This document shows, in pieces, positions 26,170-35,900 of a stretch of 64,000 bases of DNA. The DNA is from JBDKVA01 sp039679375 (lineage in GTDB: Bacteria; Bacillota; Clostridia; Acetivibrionales; DTU013), in NCBI GenBank assembly GCA_039679375.1, contig JBDKVA010000212.1, positions 4,271-68,270 on the forward strand, in the 5' to 3' direction. Each line of letters begins with the position of its first letter. The first letter of the stretch is position 1. The notes below the pieces were generated by a model. The model was not told the origin of the DNA, did not search any database, and worked only from the letters and a program-made list of their open reading frames with translations. The translations under genes were made by a program, and so were the position numbers.

Positions 26170-27693
26170 TTAATAAGCGCTTTTTGAGGACCATACTGTG
26201 TTACCATATCTACCCAGATTAATCTTGCCTCCGTTAGGAGTTGGTTCGAAATCGCCTGGCACTATATTGCGTCCTTTATCGATACATATAGAGAATGCTT
26301 CACCAGGGTTGTAAGACCAACCGGAACCATCTACATACCTTCCGTACGGAGATTTCAAGTGGTAGTCATTATTATCTGTTAAAAATTCTGTGTTCAAGTA
26401 ATAGTAACCGGGATCTTCGCTGATATCCGTACCATGCGAGGGCACATTGTAGTATTCGTAGTTGTTTGCGCTGTTGTAGACATCATTTGTATCCATATTG
26501 AAGTAGTGATGTCCATTGGTACCGTAATTGTAATATTCGTTGTATATTCCATAACCATTATCATCATTAGTCTGAAAATGCGCTAGCTGATTTGTTATTA
26601 TATTATATGTCAGATTAAGATTGAATGTTTGATTATTCGGAGGATTACCTGATCCATATACATCCTTTGTACCAACGCCCCAACCTACACAGCGGTCAAT
26701 CGTATTGTTGTATATATCGGCATTAAAACCACAAACCAAAATGCCCCCTACTCCTCCTTGGTTTATCGGATTCGAGCCGGTTTTACCGCAATGTATAATC
26801 AGGTTTTGATGTATATAAACCTTTGCAGTATTAGAGTTAAAGGTTCCATACCCAAAAGCCCATATACCTGACAGTGGTGTGTTAAAAATCCTATTGTTGT
26901 GTATGTTAATATTGGTCATGTTGGTGGTATTTTCTTTCTGAATCTCAACACCATTGCTTCCGCTGCCCTTCGAGTCTATTGTATTCCAGCAGAACTCAAT
27001 GTTGTCGGTATTATATGCCCTGAGACCGCTGTTTGTACTGATTGTTATTTTATTTCCAATAGCTCTGACACCCGAACATCTAACTGCGTAGAGTCCATCA
27101 TGCCCTATCTGGTCAATAGTGTTGTAATTGTATTCAGTGTCGGTACAATCCTTCAGCAGCAGGCCATCATTCAAATTGTTAGTCAGGTACATATTATTAA
27201 TTCTCAAGGTTGTGCATTTTTCTATGAACATAAGATTAAAGTGGTGCTGTCCAGGATTTAAACTTGGATACGCCTGTTTATTCCCGTCCATTTTCAAATA
27301 TTGGATTGTGATGTTGCTGTTCGTGGTATCCTTTTCTTCAATCATGGCCTTGTCATCAACCCAGGATAAGCCGCTTTGAAGCTTGAGTACGGTATTATCC
27401 ATAGTATCGCCTCTTAGTGTAACACCACTGCGCATATAGATCGTACCACCGATATTATATGTACCTGGCTTTAACCGAACAGTTGTAAAGCCTAAGCCCT
27501 GGTTAGCCGCAACATAGTCAATTGCTTCCTGTATCTTCACCTGGGCATTTGACGTACCGCAGTTGAAATCCCCAGTACCGTCCAAAGCAACCCATACAGT
27601 GGGAGCCGTGTAGGCAAAACTCACAGATATATTTGATATTGCTAATACCAATACCATCATCGCTAGTGCAACACATTTGATAAATTTACTCAT
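26170..27693 (-). CDS. secreted right-handed parallel beta-helix protein (pectate-lyase-like fold)
   Basis: 507 residues with a signal peptide (CVALAMMVLVLAISNISVSFA). The mature part begins with the typical entry sequence of pectin-lyase-fold proteins (IQEAIDYVAANQG ... VRLKPGTYNIGGTIYMRSGV) and then shows Asn/Ile-rich coils every ~22-25 residues (NNMYLTNNLNDGLLLKDC, TISTNSGLRAYNTDNIEFCW, INIHNNRIFNTPLSGIWAFG). This fold is shared by polysaccharide lyases and many non-catalytic surface proteins; I cannot point to a catalytic set, so substrate is open. AAGGAG is 7 bases before the ATG, and a perfect promoter lies at 27740-27768. Single gene, closed by the shared terminator. Confidence 0.85.
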   Translation of the reverse strand: MSKFIKCVALAMMVLVLAISNISVSFAYTAPTVWVALDGTGDFNCGTSNAQVKIQEAIDYVAANQGLGFTTVRLKPGTYNIGGTIYMRSGVTLRGDTMDNTVLKLQSGLSWVDDKAMIEEKDTTNSNITIQYLKMDGNKQAYPSLNPGQHHFNLMFIEKCTTLRINNMYLTNNLNDGLLLKDCTDTEYNYNTIDQIGHDGLYAVRCSGVRAIGNKITISTNSGLRAYNTDNIEFCWNTIDSKGSGSNGVEIQKENTTNMTNINIHNNRIFNTPLSGIWAFGYGTFNSNTAKVYIHQNLIIHCGKTGSNPINQGGVGGILVCGFNADIYNNTIDRCVGWGVGTKDVYGSGNPPNNQTFNLNLTYNIITNQLAHFQTNDDNGYGIYNEYYNYGTNGHHYFNMDTNDVYNSANNYEYYNVPSHGTDISEDPGYYYLNTEFLTDNNDYHLKSPYGRYVDGSGWSYNPGEAFSICIDKGRNIVPGDFEPTPNGGKINLGRYGNTVWSSKSAY

Positions 27694-27739
27694 ATATAAT
27701 CTCCTTGTTTGTTATTTTTTAGCAGGCCTGCCGCGCTGT

Positions 27740-27768
27740 ATTATATTTCAAATACAATTACGTGTCAA
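27740..27768 (-). promoter_or_regulatory. consensus sigma-A promoter of the beta-helix gene
   Basis: Minus strand TTGACA (27763-27768), 17-base spacer, TATAAT (27740-27745); start codon about 46 bases downstream. Confidence 0.85.
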
Positions 27769-27940
27769 TAGTCTGCTTTAATATGCACATAATTACATCA
27801 TTGAATATTTCAGTTTAAATTTCCATAATAATTTAAAAATTCCATACTGTGAGCACCGTATGAATAGAGAAAGATAAACTAACCTGTTATGATAATTTGG
27901 CAAGGTGCACTACTAACAGCTTTGTGCAATTGATAAAGAC

Positions 27941-28011
27941 AAAAAAATCGGTTTACATAAAACCGATCACATTTTACATTACTAATAGAAGGACTTCCGT
28001 CCGTATTTTCT
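27941..28011 (-). ncRNA. putative small RNA of about 70 nt
   Basis: On the minus strand a promoter (28018-28046) is followed within 70 bases by a Rho-independent terminator: ATCGGTTT (27960-27967 read on the minus strand) loops over TATGT-type sequence to AAACCGAT and then T7. Between them is a small GGAC-GGAA-GTCC hairpin near 27990-28002. There is no open frame with a ribosome site inside. The next gene, the beta-helix protein, has its own promoter further down, so this unit is either an independent small RNA or an attenuated leader. Not matched to any RNA family I know. Confidence 0.5.
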
Positions 28012-28017
28012 AAGTAT

Positions 28018-28046
28018 AGTTTACCTTCAAAACACCGGATTGTCAA
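28018..28046 (-). promoter_or_regulatory. promoter of the putative small RNA
   Basis: Minus strand TTGACA (28041-28046), 17-base spacer, TAAACT (28018-28023). The -35 is perfect, the -10 matches at four of six positions. The remainder of 27769-28269 shows no gene. Confidence 0.55.
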
Positions 28047-28269
28047 GCAAATATTTGAAATACTGTGAATGGTCGATTGAAAGGGATGTATCGCTTTCCT
28101 TTAGTATGCGGCAGATGCTTTTGCAGCAATGCACCCCTTTATTTTCCGGCATACTTCTAGTAAAATGGAGTTCCGCGTCAGATCGCATGCTATGAATTAA
28201 TGCATTGCGCTATAAAATCATTACCTGATCTGCCGCAGTAAAATGCTCAAGCTATGGAGGTGTACGACC

Positions 28270-30555
28270 ATGTCTGCAATGGAACATCCGGATTATCAGG
28301 AAGAGCTTCAAAGGTGCAATTATACTCTGGGGTATGTTGAAAAGAGCCTGGAAACAACTTTGGTCAAAAAGGGGCACGTTGACAGCGACCTGGAGAGAGT
28401 CAGGAAACATTTTAACGCGGAGAACAGCCAGGACTACATCGATATCATCGTGAACAGCTTATTGCAGGGCAGCATGGATGTGAAGCTGAGAAATCTGATG
28501 GCGGCAAAGAACAGACCATATTTTGCCCGCATCGATTTCACTGAAAAAGCAAAAAAAGAAGCGGAAAAGCTCTATATAGGCAAGATGTCACTCATACGGG
28601 ACGAGGACCAGAGGCTGGTCATCGTGGACTGGCGCGCGCCTGTTTCCAACCTGTATTATGAAGGCCGTCTGGGTGATGCTTCCTATTCATGCCCCGACGG
28701 GATCATCGGCGGCACGCTGAAGCTGAAAAGGCAATTCTCCATAGACAGGGGTGAGCTGAAAGATATCTTCGACATCGATATCACCACCAATGACGAATTT
28801 TTGCAGAGCTGCCTGGGCGCGAATGCGGATAACAGGCTAAAGGATATCGTTTCAACCATACAGGCGGAGCAGAATGCCATTGTCCGTGCCGACATGTGGC
28901 GCCCGCTCATCGTACAGGGCGCAGCAGGCAGCGGAAAGACCACCATTGCGCTCCACCGTATTGCATACCTGATCTACAGCTACGAAAAGTCGTTCACACC
29001 GGAAAACTTCATGATCATCGCCCCCAACAGCCTGTTTTTGAACTATATATCCGACGTCCTCCCCGAGCTGGGCGTTGAAAAGGTACGGCAGACCACTTTT
29101 GAAGAATTTGCACAGGACCTGATCGGCAAGAGACTCAAGCTCCGGGATGCCAATGAGAAGCTTCTAGCCTTCGTCGACCACACCAAAAGCGCAGAGGAAA
29201 AAGGAAGGCTTGCCATGGTGCGCAGGACATCCGAATTTAAAACCTCCATGCACTTTAAGGAGGCGCTGGATACTTATCTGAAGATCATTGAAGAAAACTT
29301 CATTCCGAAAGAGGATTTTGCCATCGGATCCGTACTTGTTTACCGGTACGAGGAGCTTAACGAACTCTTTATCAGGCAATACAGCATGTGGCCGATCGCC
29401 CGCCGGGTCGATGAAATCAAAAAGAATCTGAAATCAAGGCTGCAAGTGAAAAAACAGGCTATCGCCAATCAGCTTCACGAGGAATGCGATAAAAAGGTAG
29501 CGCTGCTGAAAGCAGCCATACCGGATGCGGAGGAGCGGCAGAAGCTGGTCGCACAGGCGATCAGCCAGAGGGATTATGCCCTGGAGAATTCAGAAAAACT
29601 TGCGAAAAATGCAATTGCAGAATATGTAAAGAAAATTTCCAAGCTCAGCCCCTATGAGTATTACAAGGATTTCGTCAATGACTGCTCCATGTTCCGGAAG
29701 GCTGTTTGCCCATGGCTTCAGGAGGACATTTGCGAATTTGCCCGCAGATATACGGCAGATATGCTTAAATCAGGCTATCTGGAGATCGAAGACCTGGCGC
29801 CCGTCATATACTTGAAATTCTGTATTTATGGAATGGATGAGAAAATACCCGTCAAGCATGTGGTAATCGACGAAGCGCAGGATTTCAGCGCTTTCCAGAT
29901 ATATGTGCTGAAGAGGATCATCAAGGACAGCTCCTTTACCATCCTGGGCGACCTGAACCAGGGGATCCACTCATACAGAGGCATCCGGGACTGGAACGAA
30001 ATAACGGAGACTGTGTTCAGCGACAGGAAAAATGAATTTCTGACTCTGGAGCAAAGCTACCGGACAACGGTTGAAATCATGGATGCCGCAAACATTGTAC
30101 TGGATAAGGTTAAAGACCGTGAGGTCAGCAAGGGCAGGCCTGTGATCCGCCATGGCGAACCGGTCAGAATCGTGGCAATGCCCGACAACAGGAGTATTGC
30201 GCGGGAAATAGCACGCAATATCGCAGATTTCAGAGGCCTGTCCTACAAGTCTGCCGCCGTCATCTGCAAAACCCTGAAGGAATGCAGAGACGTCCATGCG
30301 ATGCTGATAAGGCAGGTCGAGAATATTACCCTCATCAGCGGAAAGGAAGAGGTCTACAAAAGCGGTGTTGTGGTGCTGCCCTCCTGCCTGGCCAAGGGGC
30401 TGGAGTTCGACGCGGTACTCATTTTTAACGCAGATCGTACGGACTATACGGAGGATGAACTGGATATCAGACTGCTCTATGTTGCAATGACACGGCCTCT
30501 TCACAAGCTCTATATCTATCACACCGGCGAATTGACGCCTTTACTTATACCCTGA
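28270..30555 (+). CDS. helD: HelD-like RNA polymerase recycling helicase (UvrD/Rep superfamily 1)
   Basis: 761 residues. The N-terminal ~90 residues form the helical arm of HelD proteins that inserts into RNA polymerase, followed by VDWRAPVSNLYYEG, the diagnostic HelD stretch. The ATPase has Walker A QGAAGSGKTTIALHRIAYLI (~217), the DEAQDFS box (~533), and the C-terminal SF1 motifs CLAKGLEFDAVLIF and LLYVAMTRPLHKLYIY. HelD removes stalled RNA polymerase from DNA in Gram-positive bacteria; antibiotic resistance is a role of some members. The frame opens at 28243, but GGAGG inside that part is 9 bases before ATG 28270. Single gene. Confidence 0.93.
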   Translation: MSAMEHPDYQEELQRCNYTLGYVEKSLETTLVKKGHVDSDLERVRKHFNAENSQDYIDIIVNSLLQGSMDVKLRNLMAAKNRPYFARIDFTEKAKKEAEKLYIGKMSLIRDEDQRLVIVDWRAPVSNLYYEGRLGDASYSCPDGIIGGTLKLKRQFSIDRGELKDIFDIDITTNDEFLQSCLGANADNRLKDIVSTIQAEQNAIVRADMWRPLIVQGAAGSGKTTIALHRIAYLIYSYEKSFTPENFMIIAPNSLFLNYISDVLPELGVEKVRQTTFEEFAQDLIGKRLKLRDANEKLLAFVDHTKSAEEKGRLAMVRRTSEFKTSMHFKEALDTYLKIIEENFIPKEDFAIGSVLVYRYEELNELFIRQYSMWPIARRVDEIKKNLKSRLQVKKQAIANQLHEECDKKVALLKAAIPDAEERQKLVAQAISQRDYALENSEKLAKNAIAEYVKKISKLSPYEYYKDFVNDCSMFRKAVCPWLQEDICEFARRYTADMLKSGYLEIEDLAPVIYLKFCIYGMDEKIPVKHVVIDEAQDFSAFQIYVLKRIIKDSSFTILGDLNQGIHSYRGIRDWNEITETVFSDRKNEFLTLEQSYRTTVEIMDAANIVLDKVKDREVSKGRPVIRHGEPVRIVAMPDNRSIAREIARNIADFRGLSYKSAAVICKTLKECRDVHAMLIRQVENITLISGKEEVYKSGVVVLPSCLAKGLEFDAVLIFNADRTDYTEDELDIRLLYVAMTRPLHKLYIYHTGELTPLLIP

Positions 30556-30602
30556 GCAAAAAATCCAAATATATTACATTTCAATAACATTGTTTCATAT
30601 AG

Positions 30603-30631
30603 TTTACAAAATGTTCATTAGAATATAAAAT
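30603..30631 (+). promoter_or_regulatory. promoter of the 5'-nucleotidase gene
   Basis: TTTACA (30603-30608), 17-base spacer, TAAAAT (30626-30631) about 50 bases before the GTG start. Confidence 0.6.
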
Positions 30632-30681
30632 AGTATTATAAATTTAACAACAATTCCAAAATAAAGAAAGGGGTTATAAAT

Positions 30682-32370
30682 GTGAGAGTAAAGAAAATTA
30701 CCGCATTCCTGCTCAGCTTATGCATGTTGTTGGCTATGATCACAACAGTTTTTGCTGAAGATGCTGTGGTGAATGCCCAGAACGCCATAAAAATCACTAT
30801 TGTGCACACAAACGACACGCACTCGAGAGTGAATGAAGGAGATGGGATGGGACTGGCCAAGGTTTCTTCACTCATTAAGGAACTAAAACAGCAAAACCCC
30901 AATACTCTGGTACTCGATGCCGGAGACACATTCCACGGGCAAACCATTGCGACGCTCAGCAAGGGTCAAAGCATTGCCAATATTATGAATACAATCGGCT
31001 ATGATGCCATGGCTCCCGGGAACCATGATTTCAATTATGGTTATGAGAGATTACTCGAATTGGACGGAATCACCAATTTCCCGATCCTGGCCGCAAATAT
31101 CAAAAAGGCGGACGGAAGCGATTTGTTCACACCGTATATCATTAAGGAAATTGCAGGTGTAAAAATAGGAATTTTCGGCCTCGCTACGCCTGAGACTACA
31201 TACAAGACGCATCCCGACAATGTAAAGGGGCTTGCCTTTAAAGACCCCACTGAAGCTGCGGCTGAAGTGGTTGCACTTTTGAAGGACCAGACCGATGTGA
31301 TTATTGCCCTGGCGCATCTGGGCGTGGATGAAGCATCGGTTGATACCAGTACCAAAGTTGCTGCCGGAGTGGAAGGAATCGACCTGATCGTCGACGGGCA
31401 CAGCCATACGGTGCTTGAACAGGGCAAAATCGTTGGCAGCACTATGATCGTCAGTACCGGAGAGTATGACAAGAATCTTGGAGTAGTTGATTTATACGTG
31501 ACAAATGGAAAGGTTTCTGACATTCAGGCAGACCTGGTATCGAAGGATGAAGCTTCTGTAACGGTTCCTGACGAAGCAGTTAAAAAGGCTATTGACGATA
31601 TTACAGCCGAGCAGGCTGTCGTATTGAATCAGGTAGTCGGGAAAGCTTCTGTTGATCTGGAGGGTACAAGGGAAAAAGTACGTACAGGGGAAACAAACCT
31701 TGGAAACCTGATTACCGATGCAATGGTCGCCGAAACCGGCGCAGACTGTGCGCTCACAAATGGCGGAGGCATACGTGCATCCATTCCCAAGGGCGATATT
31801 ACAAAAGGCCAGGTAATTACCGTCCTGCCGTTCGGCAACTATATCGTCACCAAGAAAGTGCCCGGCTCCGACATCAAAGCGGCCCTCGAACATGGGACCG
31901 GTTCATACCCTGCGGCAATGGGAGGTTTCCCGCATGTCTCCGGAATCAAGTATACAATTGATACCTCAAGAGCTGCCGGAGACCGCGTTGTGTCCATAAC
32001 CGTCAAAGGCCGGCCGCTTGATCTGCAGAAGGAATATATCCTTGCAACAAATGATTTTATGGCAGCGGGCGGAGACAATTATACCATGTTTGCCGACAAT
32101 AAAATACTAAATGAATATAGCTCGCTGGATGAAGCCGTAATAGAGTATATACAGGCAAAGGGGACCGTATCGCCTGCTCTTGAAGCCCGTGTTTCCGTGA
32201 AGGATGCTGCTGTAGCCGAAGTCATGGAAAATTACTATATTGTAAAGAAGGGTGACTGGCTCAGCAAAATCGCCATTAAATATAATACGACCTGGCAGAA
32301 GCTGCAGGAGCTCAACAAGATCAAAAACCCGGATTTGATATTCCCGAACCAGAAAATACTCCTTCCGTAG
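30682..32370 (+). CDS. secreted 5'-nucleotidase/UshA-family phosphoesterase with LysM
   Basis: 562 residues: signal peptide (KKITAFLLSLCMLLAMITTVFA), N-terminal calcineurin-like metallophosphatase with HTNDTH (42-47), DAGDTFHG, GNHDFNYG and GHSHT, and the C-terminal 5'-nucleotidase substrate domain with LTNGGGIRASI and VLPFGNYI. It should hydrolyse extracellular nucleotides. A LysM module (YYIVKKGDWLSKIAIKYNTT ... NPDLIFPNQKI) at about 517-562 provides binding to peptidoglycan. GTG start with GAAAGGGG 8 bases upstream. Flanked by its own promoter and a very strong terminator, so monocistronic. Confidence 0.94.
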   Translation: MRVKKITAFLLSLCMLLAMITTVFAEDAVVNAQNAIKITIVHTNDTHSRVNEGDGMGLAKVSSLIKELKQQNPNTLVLDAGDTFHGQTIATLSKGQSIANIMNTIGYDAMAPGNHDFNYGYERLLELDGITNFPILAANIKKADGSDLFTPYIIKEIAGVKIGIFGLATPETTYKTHPDNVKGLAFKDPTEAAAEVVALLKDQTDVIIALAHLGVDEASVDTSTKVAAGVEGIDLIVDGHSHTVLEQGKIVGSTMIVSTGEYDKNLGVVDLYVTNGKVSDIQADLVSKDEASVTVPDEAVKKAIDDITAEQAVVLNQVVGKASVDLEGTREKVRTGETNLGNLITDAMVAETGADCALTNGGGIRASIPKGDITKGQVITVLPFGNYIVTKKVPGSDIKAALEHGTGSYPAAMGGFPHVSGIKYTIDTSRAAGDRVVSITVKGRPLDLQKEYILATNDFMAAGGDNYTMFADNKILNEYSSLDEAVIEYIQAKGTVSPALEARVSVKDAAVAEVMENYYIVKKGDWLSKIAIKYNTTWQKLQELNKIKNPDLIFPNQKILLP

Positions 32371-32417
32371 TTCGTTCAATATAGTTCCATGAGACACGCA
32401 AATACGAATTAATAGTT

Positions 32418-32451
32418 GAAAGGGACAAGAGCCGAGGCTCTTGTCCCTTTC
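32418..32451. terminator. terminator after the 5'-nucleotidase gene
   Basis: A perfect 16-bp inverted repeat (GAAAGGGACAAGAGCC with its complement) around GA, ending in TTTC. Works in both directions and also closes the small minus-strand gene at 32506. Confidence 0.88.
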
Positions 32452-32505
32452 TTTCGGTTCGTATCGCTTAACCATTTGTTCAAAAAATCAATCACCAAAT
32501 CCGGT

Positions 32506-32658
32506 TTATTTTTTACAACGATAGCTTTCTAAAAAATCATTATAACTACAATCTTCACATTTCTGCTTTGTGTCCTTCAGCAACTCCGCTTCTACTTCCG
32601 GCAGGTTGCATATAACTGCTCCACAGCATGAACACCTTGCTGTTACAAATTTAAACAT
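32506..32658 (-). CDS. 50-residue Cys-rich small protein
   Basis: Too short for normal gene calling but well supported: AAAGGAG sits 7 bases before ATG 32658 and a good promoter lies at 32696-32724. The product starts MFKFVTARCSCCGAVICNLP, continues with an acidic helix and has a second pair KCEDC; seven cysteines in all, arranged as CSCC...C...CEDC...C. This looks like a small zinc-ribbon or redox protein. No name or function is recognised. It lies convergent to the 5'-nucleotidase gene and shares its terminator. Confidence 0.7.
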   Translation of the reverse strand: MFKFVTARCSCCGAVICNLPEVEAELLKDTKQKCEDCSYNDFLESYRCKK

Positions 32659-32695
32659 ATTCTGCTCCTTTCTATGTTGCGGTCACTATTACCAT

Positions 32696-32724
32696 ATTAT
32701 AACATATAAGTACCATTTTGTTAA
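32696..32724 (-). promoter_or_regulatory. promoter of the 50-residue Cys-rich protein
   Basis: Minus strand TTAACA (32719-32724), 17-base spacer, TATAAT (32696-32701), about 38 bases before the start codon. Confidence 0.7.
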
Positions 32725-32743
32725 CCCTTATTAATGCATTTTA

Positions 32744-32770
32744 ATTGAAGGGGCTCGATGCTCCTTCGAT
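32744..32770. other. stem-loop with GCTCGATGC loop
   Basis: ATTGAAGGGGC pairs with GCTCCTTCGAT (11 bp, two G-T pairs), loop TCGAT. The core GGGGCTCGATGC is identical to that of the second hairpin at 24145-24156. It lies in the divergent region between the Cys-rich protein and the SNF2 gene; no T-run follows. Confidence 0.45.
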
Positions 32771-32838
32771 TTTAATTATATGCAATCTGTCATTTTAAAA
32801 TAATATATTTTACTGCTTAAAAATAGGCAAAAGTGTTA

Positions 32839-32844
32839 TATAAT
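32839..32844 (+). promoter_or_regulatory. probable -10 element of the SNF2 gene
   Basis: TATAAT about 95 bases before the start; the -35 is weak (CTTAAA at 17 bases). Between it and the gene is a stem TGAACGG...CCGTTCA around 32878-32911. Confidence 0.35.
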
Positions 32845-32936
32845 ATAAGGATGCGGTTGTGAAACAGCCATATACTATGAACGGCCTATGGAAGTTTATG
32901 ACCGTTCACAGTAAAATTTAAATTCGGGAGAATGGC

Positions 32937-35900
32937 ATGTTTGACCTAACGGATGAAACCATCCTGGCAAGAACACAACAAAATGAATACATCTCCGGCC
33001 AGGAATATTTCAGGAACAGACGGATCAAGTCCGTACAGTACAATCAGGAGAGGCGTACTTTCACTGCTGCGGTCCTGGGCACGAAGCTGTATACTCTCCA
33101 TATGAAGTTCGACATGGGCGGAAAGCTTACCGATGCGGATTGCACCTGTCCTCTCGATAAGGACAGGTGGGGCTGCTGCAAGCATATGGTGGCGGTCCTG
33201 ATGCTCATCAAGGAAAAGGATGCCCAGGGCTTTTTCCATGAACTCCGGTTCAGGCAGGCTGCAAAAGACATATTCAATCTTTTTGGCGACAGACAGATCA
33301 CCATTAAATCCCCTGTATTTGTCGAGCCCACTTTTGAACTGACAAGAGACGAAGGTTCAAATAAGGTTGGTTTGCCTGCCCTGAAGCTGCGCATTGGTCA
33401 GGATAGGCTTTATATTGTTAAAGATATAAAAAGGCTGCTGTACCATATGGAAAACAATATGGAGCTAAGTTTCGGCAAAAAGTTCACCTATGTCCCGTCC
33501 AGGCATGAATTCAAGGACAGGGATCTAAAGCTCGTCAATTTGTTAAAAGAAATATACGAAACCGAAAAGCTGATGGAGAGAATGTCCGGAAGGAACAACA
33601 ACGCAACGGTTTTCCCGGATGGGAAGGTATGCCTGACAGACAGCTATCTGAAGCGGTTCCTGGGGATATATGGCGACCTGCCCTTCAAAGCCGTTATACT
33701 GGACAAGGTGCATGACGCCGTTATCGTCCGGAATGAAGACATTCCGGTCAATTTCCTTCTCTCCGGTGAGGGACAGGATCTGCTGCTCAGCATAGATTTT
33801 GAAGGCTCCCTGCTGCCTCTTACCGAGGACGGGGAATATTTTTACTCGGGAGGAGATATTTTTCATATATCCCGGCAGCAGAGCGAATACCTCAAGCCGT
33901 TTTATCTTGCCATGCTGTATCAAAAAGGCCGTAAGCTCCGTTTCATCGAAGAGGATAAACAACGTTTCGTTTCAGAAATATTGCCGTTTGCCGAAAAAGC
34001 GGGAAAGCTGGTCGTAACGGAGCAGGTTCAGTCGACCATAGAAAAGTTGCCGCTGGAGACTGAAATCTATCTGGATCGCAGCGGCTCTGATATTCTGGCT
34101 GATGTCCGGTTCGTTTACGGGGATAGCTCATTCAATCCATTCCTGCCAAAGTTTAGAGCACAATCCCCCACGGCGCCGGCTTCCGCCTCGACAGCCGCAG
34201 CCTCTTCCCGTTCGGGCGCTTCGGAACCGGCCCCATCGCCGGCCGATACCGGAATTCCTTTTGAAAAGCTGCTGATACGCGAGCTGGACAAGGAAGAAAC
34301 AATCCTTGATGTCCTTGGCATGGCGGAATTTAAAGTAAAAGAAGGCAAGGTGCATTTGTCCGGCGATGATAATATCTATGATTTTGTATTCAGACTTGTT
34401 CCGATTCTACAGGAGCACGCATCGGTTTACTACTCAGAGAGCCTGAAGAACTTGAAACTGAAAGCATCCTTATCTTTCTCCGCCCGTTTTAAACTAAATA
34501 CGGATTCGAACATGCTTGAATTCGCTTTCAGCGCAGAGGGCATCGACCGCTCAGAGTTAGCCGATATCATAGCGTCGCTGCGGAAAAAGAAAAGGTACTA
34601 CCAGTTGAAAAACGGCAGCTTTATCAGTCTGGATTCATTGGAATTCAAAAAAATAAATGATTTTATTGATAAATTGGACGTGGCGCCACTGCAGCTGGAG
34701 CAGGATTTTATTGAAATACCCCGATACAGGGCGGCGTATCTTGACCAGAACATACGGGATTCCGGCATTCACAATATTGAAAGGAACGCAGCCTTCAAAG
34801 AATTCGTACAAAACATACGCGAGCCGGAAGATATGGCATTCCCATTACCGGACGGCTTAAAAGGTTCCCTGAGGGATTATCAGAAATTTGGCTTCAAGTG
34901 GCTGAAGACACTATCCTATTATAAACTTGGAGGTGTGCTCGCCGATGATATGGGCCTTGGTAAAACGATTCAGATGATTGCGCTGCTCCTGTCGGCACGG
35001 ATTGAAAAAGGGTATTCCCCTTCACTCATCGTCGTTCCGACTTCACTCGTGTTCAACTGGTGCGCTGAGATAGACAAATTTGCGCCGTGCCTCAAATATG
35101 CAGCCGTAATAGGCAGCCGTGAGGAGCGGCATAAATTGATCCGCCAGATACCGGAGTATGATGTGATCATCACCTCCTACCCGCTGATACGCAGAGATAT
35201 TGAGTTGTACACACCTTACAGCTTCCGGTATTGCATACTGGATGAAGCGCAGCATATTAAAAACCCGGCTTCCAGAAATGCCTACTCTGTAAAGCGGATC
35301 AGGTCCGAATGCCGTTTTGCGCTCACAGGAACGCCTATGGAGAACAACCTCTATGAGCTCTGGTCGATATACGATTTTGTCCTTCCGGGATATTTATACT
35401 CATATAACAGGTTCAACGAAAAATATATACGGCCCGATTCCGGTGAAGACAGCTATGAAGCGCTGAATGACCTAAGCAGGCAAATCAAGCCTTTTCTCCT
35501 GAGGAGACTTAAAAGGGATGTATTGAATGAGCTTCCCGATAAGATAGAAAACACCATGCTTGCAGAACTGACTGAGGAACAGAAGAAGTTATACCTGGCA
35601 TATTTGCAGGATATAAAGGGCGAAATCAATAAGGAGATCGCGGAGGCGGGTTTTGAAAGAAGCAGAATAAAAATACTTGCTGCGCTGACAAGGCTTCGCC
35701 AGCTATGCTGCCACCCATCTCTCTTTGTCGACAATTATCAGGGGCAAAGCGGAAAGATGCTGCTTCTGGAAGAAATCCTGCAGGAATCCATAGAAGGCGG
35801 ACACAGGATATTGCTGTTCTCTCAGTTTACCGGAATGCTGCAGCTCATAAAGAAGAGGCTTGAAGAACTGAAAATCTCTTCGCTTTATCTGGATGGATCC

